64,000 nucleotides of DNA. Origin: Trichomonas vaginalis G3 (Eukaryota > Parabasalia > Trichomonadida > Trichomonadidae). A program made the translations under genes and the position numbers. How positions within the stretch are numbered: position 1 is the stretch's first letter; each line of letters opens with the position of its first letter. Under the pieces are notes generated by a model. That model saw nothing but the letters and a program-made list of their open reading frames with translations. It was not told the DNA's origin and did no database searches. Positions 62,718-64,000 of the stretch are shown here, piece by piece. The stretch lies in assembly GCF_026262505.1 (NCBI RefSeq), contig NC_067207.1, forward strand, positions 23,714,082 through 23,778,081, written 5' to 3'.

Positions 62718-64000
62718 TCAGTTAACAAATCTGCAATTGCTTTGACGAGGAGGTTCTTCGGTGTCTGATGCTTGAGATCGTGGTTTGGTGGATGATCTTG
62801 TAGATTTATATTCATCTGGATTACTTGTATTGATGTTCTTGATGATTCTGTCAACGTGTGAAAGATCTGCAAGACCGGAGAAGGCCATCATCTGGTTGCG
62901 TTCGTTATCATCAATCTCGTCATCGGTAGAAGCATCATCGTCGTCATCTGGACTAACAACATATGATGAAGGACGTAAATTAGCATCTTGATCAATAACT
63001 TTCTTTGATTTCAAGAAGCGGTATCGAGTAAGTCGGATGCTTGTGATCAAACCATCTCCTCTTGGAGTGAAATTATCTTCGTCATCTGAGACATCACCGG
63101 ACCAAACATATGCTGGAGATCCTGGTGCTGTCATCCTGCTACGGCTAGAAAAGCTCTTCTTGGATGGAAATCGCTTACCACTCCTTCTTCCTGTAGTTGA
63201 CTGGAGAGCACCTGAATCGTTAGTGATAAATGATGATGAAATTCCGTTAGTGTCTGTTTGTGATAAGAATGTGGATGTTGGAGGTGCATCCAATTCAACA
63301 AATGTAGAGAAGTGGAACTTTGGTCCTTGTTTGGATGGAGCAATTTCTGATTGTCTGTTGAAACTTTGAACTTTGAGTGATGGAAGTGCTTTCGTTGGTT
63401 CTTTCTGACTCTTGGATTTTCGGACTTTCTTTTGGTTGTTTTGGAAATTGTCATGCTGAGGAGATAAGGGAGGAGTTTGTGGAAGCTCTTCATCATCAGC
63501 TGGATCGTCAAGAACTTCTTGTGAAATTTCAGAGGATTTCTTGTTCTCTTGTTGTGAAATTTGCTTGGTTTGTTTAGTTTGTGGTGATGTTAATGTTGAT
63601 TGACTTGGAGCTAAAACAATAGTAGTGTTGTTATTTTCTGATGTTTTATGACGATGCTTTCGGTGTTTCTTATCTTTGTGGGGTTCTTTGTCATTAACAC
63701 TTTCTGTAGCTGCATCAATTTGTGCTAATTCTTGTTGAGTCAACTGCGATGAATTTTCCTTCTTGTCTTTGTCTTTGGAATCAAATAATACTTTTTGTGG
63801 TTCATTTTGTTTAGAATTATTCTTAGGTTCTGATTTAGGAGTTTCTTTTGTATTATTAATTATTGGAATAGAATCTTTCTTATTATTATTTTCGGTTTCT
63901 TGATGAGGTATTTCTGGTTCTGGATCTGGCTTGGATATTGATTGTGTTGGAGCGGCAACAATAAGAAGAGGACGAGTTTCTTTAGACTTTTGTTTTGGTG
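62718..64000 (-). CDS. Large disordered protein, N-terminus beyond window edge
   Basis: The frame is open from the window edge to the stop at 62718, at least 427 codons, with no ATG chosen because it continues off the right side. It is Ser/Thr/Pro/Lys-rich with Gln runs (HKDKKHRKHRHKTSENNNTT, QQENKKSSEISQEVL) and an acidic stretch (SPDDDDDASTDDEIDDNE). A short ordered-looking end is MMAFSGLADLSHVDRIIKNI. I see no known domain; basic and acidic clusters suggest a phosphorylated scaffold or nuclear protein, but this is a guess. Confidence 0.6.
   Translation of the reverse strand, partial: PKQKSKETRPLLIVAAPTQSISKPDPEPEIPHQETENNNKKDSIPIINNTKETPKSEPKNNSKQNEPQKVLFDSKDKDKKENSSQLTQQELAQIDAATESVNDKEPHKDKKHRKHRHKTSENNNTTIVLAPSQSTLTSPQTKQTKQISQQENKKSSEISQEVLDDPADDEELPQTPPLSPQHDNFQNNQKKVRKSKSQKEPTKALPSLKVQSFNRQSEIAPSKQGPKFHFSTFVELDAPPTSTFLSQTDTNGISSSFITNDSGALQSTTGRRSGKRFPSKKSFSSRSRMTAPGSPAYVWSGDVSDDEDNFTPRGDGLITSIRLTRYRFLKSKKVIDQDANLRPSSYVVSPDDDDDASTDDEIDDNERNQMMAFSGLADLSHVDRIIKNINTSNPDEYKSTRSSTKPRSQASDTEEPPRQSNCRFVN

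Overview
The window looks like nuclear DNA of a parabasalid protist, most likely Trichomonas vaginalis or a close relative. I infer this from the gene families and layout, not from a database match. The DNA is strongly AT-rich by eye, the host genes appear intronless and sparse, and starts are often preceded by an initiator-like TCA(Py)(T/A) motif a few bases upstream. The families are typical of trichomonads: ankyrin proteins with a conserved non-ankyrin N-terminal region, a large multi-membrane-pass PAS and class III nucleotide cyclase, a Pmp-like surface protein, and a long Maverick/Polinton.

Host part 1 (1-27.7 kb): the end of an S1/P1 nuclease gene, ribosomal protein eS4, a frameshifted ankyrin gene carrying a 493-bp tandem duplication, a Golgi-type glycosyltransferase, a second frameshifted ankyrin gene, a small membrane protein, a PPIE-like RRM protein, a broken adenylate cyclase, and a SCAR/WAVE-like actin nucleation promoter. 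Two non-autonomous DNA transposons lie between them. Both have hAT-type ends and exact target-site duplications (939-1993 and 8095-9474). At 20724-20823, 100 nt can fold into a strong three-way junction.

Maverick/Polinton (27,729-52,569, 24.8 kb): poly-A/T-tipped terminal inverted repeats and a 6-bp target duplication ATATGA bound it. The left third holds virion-type genes: a large coiled-coil protein, a probable major capsid protein and a probable minor capsid protein, mostly broken by single-base indels. The centre and right hold an SF3 helicase, a packaging ATPase, a family B DNA polymerase, a DDE integrase, a phage-like fibre, amphipathic minor virion-type proteins, and a D12-class adenine methyltransferase. 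Between 38 and 43 kb is a variable island of KilA-N and GIY-YIG genes, hairpin repeats, minisatellites and a tRNA-like gene. Together the genes describe an integrated, virus-like, probably protein-primed linear DNA element.

Second element (52,926-57,323): a fold-back derivative of a Maverick left end. It has two head-to-head broken copies of the coiled-coil gene meeting near 54,950, and a 25-bp tandem array near the right tip.

Host part 2 (57.3-64 kb): the cytoplasmic tail of a surface protein across a 25-N assembly gap, a 14-3-3 protein, a Pmp-like surface protein, and the C-terminal part of a disordered protein running off the right edge. Many breaks here are single-base losses in short homopolymers, so some pseudogene calls could be consensus errors.
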